From Bacillota bacterium (GTDB taxonomy: Bacteria > Bacillota > Bacilli > Alicyclobacillales > Alicyclobacillaceae), in NCBI GenBank assembly GCA_021820805.1, contig JAKADF010000015.1, positions 1 through 18,375 on the forward strand: DNA of 18,375 nt. The letters are read 5' to 3'. How positions within the stretch are numbered: position 1 is the first letter of the stretch; every line of letters begins with the position of its first letter. The translations under genes were made by a program, and so were the position numbers. The notes beneath the pieces are model-generated. The model searched no databases. It saw only the letters and a program-made list of their open reading frames with translations, and was not told the DNA's origin. Below are positions 1-6,689 of the stretch, piece after piece.

Positions 1-369
1 CCCTATTTATTTTTTTATGAGCCATCCATCCCCCAAATGTGCTATTTACTTTGTTCGACTATGCAGGCTGCTCAGTTGTTATCTGGTGGTTGTACTTGAA
101 CCTGTTGGTTACAATGCATTTGATTCATATGCACGCCAGTTATGCAAATTGACTACTCTATGCGCGTATTTATTGGATATTTTTTTCTTAGCAATAGTTT
201 GTCATCTTTTTTGTCACAAGCAGCATATAGATTTAATTTTTATCGTATTTGAGTGGGAGTTAGAATAAAGATTATTGGAGGATGAATCAATTTTAGTTAA
301 TTTGTACTAGTCCGTTTGTTGTGAGAACATTGTGTCGTAAGTCAAGTGCTGATGGAGGAAGAGGAAGGT
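1..369. other. Gene-poor left edge
   Basis: AT-rich stretch without a supported gene. An open frame at 17-268 lacks a ribosome binding site, resembles no family I recognise and is rich in Cys, Leu and Phe in a way typical of chance translation. The right end carries the purine-rich ribosome binding region (GGAGGAAGAGGAAGG, 354-368) of the small gene that follows. No clear promoter or terminator was found. Confidence 0.5.
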
Positions 370-609
370 ATGGCGTCGAAAATATTTTACTTTTTCTGCG
401 AAGGCTGCGGTCATGATGTTGCGTCACATGAAATGTATTCGAGTTGCCCATGTTGCCGGAATCCACGAAACAAACTGAGATTGTTGGCTCAGTCAGAGGG
501 ACCTGTAACAGAAGAAATTCGGTTGCTAATTGAAAATGCTCGTGCCAAATGGATTGCACGCGAAAGAAACAACCTAACCAAGCTAAAAAAATGGTACCGT
601 AAACATTAA
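370..609 (+). CDS. Small zinc-ribbon-like protein, function unknown
   Basis: Codes for 79 residues beginning MASKIFYFFCEGCGHD. Two cysteine pairs, CEGC (residues 10-13) and CPCC (26-29), about 12 residues apart, look like a single treble-clef or rubredoxin-knuckle zinc site. The rest is a highly charged, probably helical tail rich in Arg, Lys and Glu (about residues 45-79) that could contact nucleic acid or a protein partner. The start at 370 is chosen because GGAGGA lies about ten bases upstream; the same frame stays open to a GTG at 346, but that would make the purine-rich ribosome binding region coding. It stands alone, in the same direction as the pdh operon 247 bases later. I do not recognise a family, so no function is assigned. 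The cysteine spacing and the good ribosome binding site argue that it is real. Confidence 0.6.
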   Translation: MASKIFYFFCEGCGHDVASHEMYSSCPCCRNPRNKLRLLAQSEGPVTEEIRLLIENARAKWIARERNNLTKLKKWYRKH

Positions 610-855
610 TTTGGGATAACCTCTATTCTTACAACCATAAAAACCGTATGCTATGGAAAGTAACATAGTAATGGAGATGAGTCTTTAACATGGACGCGGC
701 AGCCCTGGTGTCTGAAAGCGACTGCGTCACGGGTAACTGTGTGCATATTTATATGTCTGAGTCTAGACATTGATTTCAGAACATATTGAACTGCCTGGAA
801 TTAATGGCGCCAAACGAAAAGCAACTACCAAAAATCAAAGGGAGTGTCGTTTATC
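610..855 (+). promoter_or_regulatory. Leader region upstream of the pdh operon
   Basis: 246 bases between the small gene and pdhA. Visible elements are: a bulged stem GACG-CAG (693-702) with CTGCGTC (722-728); an 18-bp imperfect palindrome with perfect 6-bp arms, ATGTCT (753-758) and AGACAT (765-770); two copies of TGTCTGA (709-715 and 754-760); and the ribosome binding site AAAGGGAG (837-844). No convincing sigma-A promoter was picked out. A 27-codon open frame starts at 690 but its ribosome binding site is poorly spaced. The palindrome is the best operator candidate; its binding protein is unknown. Confidence 0.35.
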
Positions 856-1932
856 GTGTGGATAAACCCAGACGATCTACAGATTGAAATGGAACAGGTA
901 CTTGATGCACAAGGGCAGTTGATTGGTGAAATGCCGGATATCTCAGATGACGAATTACGTCATATGTACCGTCAGATGCTTACTGCAAGATTATACGACG
1001 AGCGGGCAGTTCGGTTGCAGCGCCAGGGCAGACTTGGGACTTATGCTCCATCTAGCGGTCAGGAGGCAGCTCAAGTTGGCAGTTCATCTGCGATTCTGAA
1101 AACTGACTGGATCTACTCAAGCTATCGTGAACTTCCTGCCTTGTTTGTGCACGGCATGCCAATGGAGCGAACACTTTCATATACGATGGGCCATGTTCGA
1201 GGCGGGTATGTCCCAGAAGATGTTAATGCATTCCCTGTACAAATCATTATTGCTGGTCAAACACTTCATGCAGTAGGCGGTGCATGGGCTTCCCAGTATT
1301 TGAATGATGGCCGTATAAGTATATGCTACCTTGGTGATGGTGCAACATCTCAAGGAGATTTTCACGAGTCTCTTAACTTTGCCTCCGTTTTTAAGCTTCC
1401 AGTAGTGTTTTTCGTTCAGAACAACGGTTTTGCGATTAGCATGCCTCGGCACCGCCAATCAAGAAGTGCAACATTAGCCCAGAAGGCACTTGCATATGGT
1501 ATGCCGGGTATTTTGGTAGATGGGAATGATATTTTAGCAGTTTATCAGGTTACACGGGAGGCGGCCAAACGAGCAAGGTCTGGAGAGGGGCCTGTGCTTA
1601 TTGAAGCTGTCACATTTCGCCAGGGAGCCCATACAACGTCTGATGACCCAACAAGATATCGCAGTTTCGATGAAGTACAAGCATGGCTCACAAAAGATCC
1701 GATTACTCGCTTTAAGCACTTTTTGATAAGTCGTGGCTTGTGGGATGAAGAACAAGAAGAAGAAGCCGTTCGTATATCAAAAAGTCGCATTGCAGAAGCG
1801 GTCGAAACAGCGGAGCGCGGACCAAAAGGAACCTTGATAGAAGCAATAGATCTTGTCTATGCAAAAACACCGGCAAATCTCAATGAATTACGCGAAAAAC
1901 TTGAATCTCCAAAAGCTGCACAGGGAGTGTGA
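856..1932 (+). CDS. pdhA: Pyruvate dehydrogenase E1 component, alpha subunit
   Basis: Thiamine-diphosphate-binding alpha subunit of the E1 heterotetramer, which decarboxylates a 2-oxoacid and transfers the acyl group to the E2 lipoyl arm in the cytoplasm. The ThDP/Mg motif GDGATSQGDFHE starts near residue 160 and ends at VQNN (about 189-190), the usual GDG-x26-NN spacing. The N-terminal part (RQGRLGTYAPSSGQEA, about residue 56 on, then SSYRELPALFVHG) matches the Bacillus PdhA type and not the acetoin dehydrogenase AcoA type. About 358 residues is normal. The frame is open from a GTG at 844, but that codon overlaps the ribosome binding site (837-844), so GTG at 856 is preferred although the spacing is slightly long. 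It overlaps the following gene's open frame, so it heads a tightly packed operon. Use of branched-chain 2-oxoacids cannot be excluded from sequence alone. Confidence 0.9.
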   Translation: MWINPDDLQIEMEQVLDAQGQLIGEMPDISDDELRHMYRQMLTARLYDERAVRLQRQGRLGTYAPSSGQEAAQVGSSSAILKTDWIYSSYRELPALFVHGMPMERTLSYTMGHVRGGYVPEDVNAFPVQIIIAGQTLHAVGGAWASQYLNDGRISICYLGDGATSQGDFHESLNFASVFKLPVVFFVQNNGFAISMPRHRQSRSATLAQKALAYGMPGILVDGNDILAVYQVTREAAKRARSGEGPVLIEAVTFRQGAHTTSDDPTRYRSFDEVQAWLTKDPITRFKHFLISRGLWDEEQEEEAVRISKSRIAEAVETAERGPKGTLIEAIDLVYAKTPANLNELREKLESPKAAQGV

Positions 1933-1934
1933 CG

Positions 1935-2924
1935 TTGCGCATGACAATGATGAACCTTGTAGAAGCTGTAAACCTTGCGATGCGAGAGGAGATGGAACGA
2001 GATAACCGCATAATCATACTCGGTGAAGATGTCGGGAAAGTAGGCGGCGTATTTCGTGCAACAGATGGGCTGCAGGCTCAATTTGGGGAACACCGTGTTG
2101 TTGATACACCGCTTGCTGAATCTGCAATTATAGGTACGGCAGTTGGAATGGCTGCGCGAGGACTGCACCCAATTGCTGAAATTCAGTTCCTCGGCTTCAT
2201 TTATGAGGCCATGGATCAACTGGCTTCACAAGCAGCAAGATTACATTTCCGATCCGCCGGCCGCTTTTCAGTCCCTCTCGTCGTACGAGCACCGTATGGA
2301 GGCGGTGTTCGAACCCCTGAGCTCCATTCAGACAGTTTGGAAGGGTTATTTCTTCACTCTCCTGGGTTAAAAGTCGTTATGCCAAGTAATCCATATGATG
2401 CGAAAGGATTGTTGGCTGAGGCGATACGCGATCCGGATCCCGTTGTTTTCCTCGAACCAATGAGCCTTTATCGTGCATTTAAAGCGGAAGTGCCGGAAGA
2501 ACCTTACACGGTGCCGATAGGTAAGGCCAAAGTAATTATCGAAGGAGAACAACTATCCATTTTTACTTGGGGAGCCGCTGTTCCAGTGGTTGTCGCAGTT
2601 GCACGTGAATGGAATGAGCGCCATGGTACGTCAATCGAAGTTGTTGATTTGCGCACAATTGTCCCGATGGATACAGAGGCCATTCTTGCATCAGTTGAGA
2701 AGACAGGGCGGGCAATTATTGTTCATGAGGCAGTTAAATCAGGAGGTGTTGGAGCAGAAGTCTCTGCACTTATAAGCGAGCGGGCAGTATTCTCTCTTGA
2801 AGCCCCTGTACTCCGGGTTACGGGTCTTGATATTCCTTACCCGATGGCTGCAATCGAGGATGAATGGATGCCAAATTCGGAACGTATTTCCGCTGCGATT
2901 ACAGAAGTGCTTTCATTCGCATGA
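1935..2924 (+). CDS. pdhB: Pyruvate dehydrogenase E1 component, beta subunit
   Basis: Beta subunit of the E1 2-oxoacid decarboxylase, completing the ThDP active site with PdhA. Diagnostic stretches are ILGEDVGKVGGVFRATDGL near the N-terminus, DTPLAESAIIGTAVGMAARG, EIQFLGFIYEAMDQL, the loop APYGGGVRTPELHSDSLEG, and the C-terminal transketolase-like segment VVDLRTIVPMD followed by HEAVKSGGVGAE. About 329 residues, the usual length. The frame is open from a GTG at 1929 that overlaps the pdhA stop (GTGA). TTG at 1935 is preferred because GGGAG (1923-1927) lies seven bases upstream and the protein then begins MRMTMMNLVEA, matching the start of Bacillus PdhB; ATG at 1941 is a third choice. Translational coupling to pdhA is likely. 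Confidence 0.9.
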   Translation: MRMTMMNLVEAVNLAMREEMERDNRIIILGEDVGKVGGVFRATDGLQAQFGEHRVVDTPLAESAIIGTAVGMAARGLHPIAEIQFLGFIYEAMDQLASQAARLHFRSAGRFSVPLVVRAPYGGGVRTPELHSDSLEGLFLHSPGLKVVMPSNPYDAKGLLAEAIRDPDPVVFLEPMSLYRAFKAEVPEEPYTVPIGKAKVIIEGEQLSIFTWGAAVPVVVAVAREWNERHGTSIEVVDLRTIVPMDTEAILASVEKTGRAIIVHEAVKSGGVGAEVSALISERAVFSLEAPVLRVTGLDIPYPMAAIEDEWMPNSERISAAITEVLSFA

Positions 2925-2949
2925 TTTCGCTTGTAAAGGAGATGCACAT

Positions 2950-4191
2950 ATGGCATATGAATTTCGGTTACCAGATATCGGAGAAGGTCTGCACGAAGCT
3001 GAAGTGCTTACGTGGCTTGTGGCAAAAGGGGATGTAATATCGGTCGATGAGCCAATCGTTGAAGTGCAAACAGACAAGGCAGCAGTAGAAATTGCTTCAC
3101 CTGTAGGCGGTAAAGTTGTACAGCTCGGAGCTGAACTTGGTCAGACGATACCGGTTGGATCTCTTCTTATCGCTGTTGAAACAAATACAGTTGAGAAAAC
3201 GGAAGCAGCATCAGTACCCAAAGAAAAATTGACAGATGCAGAAACGGTAAATGCAGCAAAGAAGAAGGTACAAACGAAGGTGCTGGCAGCGCCTGCCGTA
3301 CGCAAATATGCGCGGGATTGCGGCGTTGACCTTTTAAAGCTTGTTCCCGAGGATCTGAGTGGAAGAGTCACAAGGGCTGATGTAGACAGGTATCTGAAAG
3401 AATCAGCTAACAGTGCCAGCATTAGCTCACCCGCCTCTTCAGTATCGTCTGTGCCTCGTGTGTCAACAGTTGTAGACGTTTCAACTGTTGAGGGAGAAGA
3501 ACGTGTGCCAATACGTGGGCTGCGTAAGCGAATTTATGAAAATATGGTCAAATCTGCAACAACCGTCCCGCAAGTTACAGGTATGGACGAGCTCGATGCC
3601 AGCGGGCTTGTTGCTTTGCGCTTACGCCTTTTGCCATTTGCAGAGAAGGCAGGAATTAAACTTACATATCTGCCGTTTATCATTAAAGCGGTCACCCATG
3701 CTCTGCAGGCCTTTCCAATCTTTAATGCATCTGTTGACGATAATACAATGGAAATTGTATATAAGAAACACATTCATATTGGAATAGCAACAGCAACTCC
3801 AGATGGACTTATTGTGCCAGTAATCAAAAACGCAAATGTAAAATCGATATTTGCAATCGCAGCCGAGCTCGAGGACTTAACAAAGCGCGGCAGAGAACGA
3901 AAACTATCTTACGAGGAATTAACGGGCAGCACGTTTACCATTACAAGCACTGGTGCAAATGGCGGCTGGTTTGCGACTCCAATGGTTAACTATCCAGAAG
4001 TTGCGATACTTGGTGCGCATGCGATTGCAAAGAAGGCTGTTGTGCAGGCTGATGATACAATTGTGGCACAAGAACGTATGGGTTTCTCACTTACATTTGA
4101 CCACCGCGTCATTGACGGAGAACCGGCAGGTGCGTTTATGTACAAATTCAAAGAAATCATAGAACATCCGGAGCTTTTGACAGCACTTTAA
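2950..4191 (+). CDS. pdhC: Dihydrolipoamide acetyltransferase (E2 component)
   Basis: E2 core enzyme, which carries the acyl group on a swinging lipoyl-lysine and passes it to CoA. From the start at 2950 (AAAGGAG eight bases upstream) it has 413 residues: one lipoyl domain at about 1-78 with the modified lysine in QTDKA (K43), an Ala/Lys linker, a peripheral subunit-binding domain at about 112-149 (AAPAVRKYARDCGVDL, then GRVTRADVDRYL), a Ser/Val-rich linker, and the catalytic domain at about 183-413 with the active-site motif DHRVIDG (H385, D389). The frame is open further upstream into pdhB, but that is not expected to be translated. It lies 25 bases after pdhB. No lipoamide dehydrogenase (E3) gene follows, so E3 must come from elsewhere. 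A branched-chain-acid role remains possible; domain order fits either. Confidence 0.9.
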   Translation: MAYEFRLPDIGEGLHEAEVLTWLVAKGDVISVDEPIVEVQTDKAAVEIASPVGGKVVQLGAELGQTIPVGSLLIAVETNTVEKTEAASVPKEKLTDAETVNAAKKKVQTKVLAAPAVRKYARDCGVDLLKLVPEDLSGRVTRADVDRYLKESANSASISSPASSVSSVPRVSTVVDVSTVEGEERVPIRGLRKRIYENMVKSATTVPQVTGMDELDASGLVALRLRLLPFAEKAGIKLTYLPFIIKAVTHALQAFPIFNASVDDNTMEIVYKKHIHIGIATATPDGLIVPVIKNANVKSIFAIAAELEDLTKRGRERKLSYEELTGSTFTITSTGANGGWFATPMVNYPEVAILGAHAIAKKAVVQADDTIVAQERMGFSLTFDHRVIDGEPAGAFMYKFKEIIEHPELLTAL

Positions 4192-4193
4192 TG

Positions 4194-4294
4194 ACCTTCC
4201 CAGCATGGCACTGATTTCGCGTGTGAAATTATCTATCCTATTCAATAAGTATGGGAGGGAATAGGTTAGAAACAGCCATGCTGGGCAAAAAGGT
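4194..4294. repeat. Branched inverted-repeat structure after pdhC
   Basis: A perfect 11-bp inverted repeat, CCCAGCATGGC (4199-4209) and GCCATGCTGGG (4275-4285), is extended outward by ACCTT (4194-4198) with AAGGT (4290-4294). It encloses two further small stems: ATTTC (4214-4218) with GAAAT (4225-4229), and CCTATTC (4237-4243) with GAATAGG (4259-4265). As RNA this would fold into a three-way junction three bases past the pdhC stop codon. It is not followed by a T-run on either strand, so it is not a standard intrinsic terminator; it might still stabilise or end the pdh message, or be the remnant of a small mobile repeat. Confidence 0.55.
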
Positions 4295-4313
4295 GAAATA
4301 CCAGTTATTGGAG

Positions 4314-4343
4314 TTGACCTTGATTAAAATATAGTTTTATGTT
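4314..4343 (+). promoter_or_regulatory. Candidate sigma-A promoter for the riboswitch-opuC unit
   Basis: TTGACC (4314-4319) could serve as a -35 box and TATGTT (4338-4343) as a -10 box with 18 bases between. Transcription would start near 4350, about 40 bases before the riboswitch aptamer. The -35 box is good and the -10 box is mediocre, so the call rests mostly on position. Confidence 0.4.
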
Positions 4344-4390
4344 ACTTTAAAAAAGTAGATAGTTTTTCCAACTTGAAGCAGTCTAGGAAC

Positions 4391-4550
4391 GGGCCGAATT
4401 TCGCATAGTTGCGAAAACGGGGGACCCAAGTTTTGGGGTGAATCGTCAACTTGTGCCCACAAGATTGACGTAGGAGATTGAACGAAAAGCAAACGAACAT
4501 TTGTGAGCTTTTATTCAATTGCCGAATCCGACAGCTAACCTCGTAGGCGA
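4391..4550 (+). promoter_or_regulatory. c-di-AMP riboswitch (ydaO/yuaA type)
   Basis: Cis-acting RNA that binds cyclic di-AMP and, in known members, turns transcription off when ligand is bound. The conserved ydaO-type blocks are present in order: CGGGGGACCCA (4418-4428) after a perfect 7-bp hairpin TTTCGCA/TGCGAAA (about 4399-4415), TTGGGGTGAATC (4433-4444), a hairpin arm GTCAACTTGTG/CACAAGATTGAC (4445-4469), GTAGGAGA (4470-4477), a long arm pairing ATTGAACGAAAAGC (4477-4490) with GCTTTTATTCAAT (4507-4519), and CCGAATCCGACAGCTAACC (4522-4540) followed by TCGTAGGC. These blocks match the B. subtilis ydaO leader as I remember it. Only a short closing P1 stem (GCC with GGC) is clear. The downstream opuC transporter is a known kind of target for this class. 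Confidence 0.92.
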
Positions 4551-4792
4551 ATACTGGGGATTGCCATTTACCCTCTGATAATACTTTCTTTCACAGGCAA
4601 ACAATTGAATACAAGCTTAGAACTTACTTTAATGAGGATTATCCTTAGTATTTTGGGTTTTGGCTAGTTGGGTGTAATAGACAATTTGAGTGTGTCGCTA
4701 TACAAGGACGGACAGGATATATCGTGTAGATGTTCCTCTATTTCGCCGTTCCTATATAAAGTCCTGTCTGTTATTTGTGTATCCGATACCGC
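4551..4792 (+). promoter_or_regulatory. Probable expression platform of the c-di-AMP riboswitch
   Basis: This stretch links the aptamer to the opuCA ribosome binding site. Positions 4602-4619 can pair with 4504-4521, a strand of the aptamer's long arm, at 17 of 18 positions including one G-U; this would break the arm formed by 4477-4490. A separate hairpin pairs GACGGACAGGA (4707-4717) with TCCTGTCTGTT (4762-4772), extended inside by TATAT/ATATA, and is followed by the fairly T-rich TTATTTGTGTAT. It may be the terminator, though the T-tract is imperfect and the loop is large. A weaker short stem lies near 4633-4647 followed by ATTTTGGG. Which hairpin ends transcription is not settled by the sequence. 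Confidence 0.5.
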
Positions 4793-4805
4793 AAAGGAGG
4801 ACTAA

Positions 4806-6008
4806 ATGGAAGGTTATTTGATTCAATTTATAGATATTTCAAAGAATTACGGATCAACAAAAGTTGTAAAAGGTTTAAACCTCAATATCCCAAAGGGTAA
4901 CCTTGTCACATTAATTGGGCCATCGGGATGTGGAAAAACAACATCACTGAAAATGATAAATCGTCTGATTGAACCTACATCCGGCCATATCATGATAGAT
5001 GGGCAAGATATCGGGCGGTTGAATCCAGTCGAATTGAGACGAAGCATTGGATACGTCATCCAACAGATTGGTCTATTTCCACACATGACGATTGAGGAAA
5101 ATATCGCATTGGTGCCGAAATTAAAGGGGCAATCTAAGCAAAACCTGATTCATCGAACAGAGGAATTGCTTGACTTAATTGGACTAGACCCTGGAAAATT
5201 TCGTTCGCGTTACCCAAATGAGCTGTCCGGTGGACAACAGCAACGGATAGGTGTGGCCCGAGCATTGGCTGCTGATCCTTCAATTGTTTTGATGGATGAG
5301 CCATTTAGTGCACTGGACCCTATTAGTCGTGAGCAGCTTCAAGATGAACTGATAAAACTGCAGTCTACTCTTCATAAAACCATTGTATTTGTCACCCACG
5401 ATATGGATGAAGCGTTGAAAATCGGAGACCTTATTGTGCTTATGAAAAGCGGAGAAATTGTACAAGATGCCGCACCAGACCAATTCCTTAGACACCCAAA
5501 GAATGACTTTGTACGTGAGTTTGTGGGTGAACAACGTTTTAAAGCAGTCTCGATTGAACTTAACGCAAAAGATGTAATGGTTCCTGCTGTGACCGTGCTT
5601 CCAGGGAAGGGCATGGCAGAAGCTGTTCGGCTTATGAGACGTCATCGAGTGAATGGACTCATTGTTACTGACAACGAAGGGAATTATATGGGGGTAATTG
5701 GGAGTCACGAGATTTATGACAACTACGGAAATGAGTCTTCTCGAGCCCGTGATGTAGCAAATTGTGATGTTCCAATAATCACATCGGAGACAGATATCAG
5801 TGAAGTGTTGCAGCTTCTTGAGCAGGGGGGCCGAGGATATTTGCCCGTACTGGACCACAGTAATCACCTGCTTGGAGTAATAACCCGGTCAAGTTTGATT
5901 GAAGTACTCTCGACACCTTATCGGAAATCTGACGAGGAAAGTGATAAGTTTGCGGCAGAACTGTCTGTTGATACCCTTGTGAATAGTAAAGGGGGAGTTC
6001 TCGCGTGA
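4806..6008 (+). CDS. opuCA: Osmoprotectant ABC transporter ATP-binding protein with CBS domains
   Basis: ATPase subunit of an OpuC-type importer for glycine betaine, carnitine, choline or similar solutes, at the cytoplasmic face of the membrane. 400 residues: an ABC domain at about 1-245 with Walker A GPSGCGKTT (38-46), Q-loop near QQIG (86-89), signature LSGGQ (140-144), Walker B VLMDEP (161-166) and switch His in VTHDMDEA (H198); then two CBS domains at about 255-308 and 315-370. CBS domains mark the OpuCA/ProV group and in Listeria OpuCA are reported to bind c-di-AMP, which inhibits uptake. Ideal ribosome binding site AAAGGAGG (4793-4800). It is the first gene after the c-di-AMP riboswitch and overlaps opuCB by four bases. 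The transported solute cannot be told from sequence. Confidence 0.92.
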   Translation: MEGYLIQFIDISKNYGSTKVVKGLNLNIPKGNLVTLIGPSGCGKTTSLKMINRLIEPTSGHIMIDGQDIGRLNPVELRRSIGYVIQQIGLFPHMTIEENIALVPKLKGQSKQNLIHRTEELLDLIGLDPGKFRSRYPNELSGGQQQRIGVARALAADPSIVLMDEPFSALDPISREQLQDELIKLQSTLHKTIVFVTHDMDEALKIGDLIVLMKSGEIVQDAAPDQFLRHPKNDFVREFVGEQRFKAVSIELNAKDVMVPAVTVLPGKGMAEAVRLMRRHRVNGLIVTDNEGNYMGVIGSHEIYDNYGNESSRARDVANCDVPIITSETDISEVLQLLEQGGRGYLPVLDHSNHLLGVITRSSLIEVLSTPYRKSDEESDKFAAELSVDTLVNSKGGVLA

Positions 6009-6646
6009 GCATACTCTGGCAGACAATTCAACAAAACTGGGGCGACCTTACGACGGCACTCTGGCAGCATATTTATCTATCTTTAATATCCCTGTTAGCT
6101 GGTTGTTTGATTTCCATTCCACTTGGAATCTATCTAACTCGTCATAGAAAATTAGCTGCACCAGTAATGACTGTAGTTTCTATCATTCAGACTATACCAA
6201 GTTTGGCGCTTCTCGGATTTATGATTCCACTTGTCGGGATTGGTGCAGTACCAGCATTAATTGCACTTACGTTGTATGCACTTCTGCCAATTCTTCGGAA
6301 TACCTACACCGGTATACTAGAAGTCTCTGACGCCTATATTGAGGCCGGAGGCGGAATGGGTATGACGAAACGCCAAATTTTATGGATGGTGGAGTTGCCT
6401 TTGTCGCGAACTGTAATTATGGCTGGTGTTCGCACATCTGCAGTCTTGACCATTGGAGTTGCGACGTTAGCCACATTCATTGGTGCAGGCGGCCTTGGAG
6501 ATATCATCATGCGCGGTATCGATATGATTGATACTCCTATGATTCTTGCAGGTGCCATTCCTGCAGCTTTGTTGGCAATTGTATTTGATGGGTTACTTAT
6601 CGTATTTGACCGTGCGATGACACCAAAAGGGCTTCGACAAAAGTAA
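6005..6646 (+). CDS. opuCB: Osmoprotectant ABC transporter permease
   Basis: Membrane subunit of the OpuC-type importer. 213 residues with about five to six hydrophobic segments and the cytoplasmic coupling loop (EAA-like) at EAGGGMGMTKRQILWMVELP, which docks on the ATPase. The length fits the OpuCB/OpuCD family (about 210-230). The GTG start overlaps the opuCA stop (GTGA), implying coupled translation. The next gene is the binding protein, and no second permease (OpuCD) follows, so this subunit may form a homodimer or pair with a permease encoded elsewhere. Confidence 0.9.
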   Translation: MSILWQTIQQNWGDLTTALWQHIYLSLISLLAGCLISIPLGIYLTRHRKLAAPVMTVVSIIQTIPSLALLGFMIPLVGIGAVPALIALTLYALLPILRNTYTGILEVSDAYIEAGGGMGMTKRQILWMVELPLSRTVIMAGVRTSAVLTIGVATLATFIGAGGLGDIIMRGIDMIDTPMILAGAIPAALLAIVFDGLLIVFDRAMTPKGLRQK

Positions 6647-6689
6647 ACCTGCTCTGCAGGAGAGTATTTATTATAAAGGAGGCTGTTAG

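Noticed and set aside
17..268. 83-codon open frame at the left edge
   Set aside because: No ribosome binding site, no recognisable motif and chance-like composition.
713..726. cre-like box before pdhA (TGAAAGCGACTGCG)
   Set aside because: About 11 of 14 matches with the right half poorly matched; likely chance.
797..810. Sigma-54 promoter before pdhA
   Set aside because: GG and GC have the right spacing but the flanking bases (TGGAAT, GCGC) disagree with TGGCAC and TTGC.
856..4191. Operon as acetoin dehydrogenase, given the AcoR-type regulator nearby
   Set aside because: The E1 alpha sequence around residues 56-105 is of the PdhA type, and the regulator is far away and divergent from another gene.
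5280..5867. 195-codon open frame on the minus strand inside opuCA
   Set aside because: Fully antisense to a well-supported gene and without family features.
6648..6660. CCTGC/GCAGG stem between opuCB and opuCC
   Set aside because: Five base pairs without a T-run; too small to assign a role.
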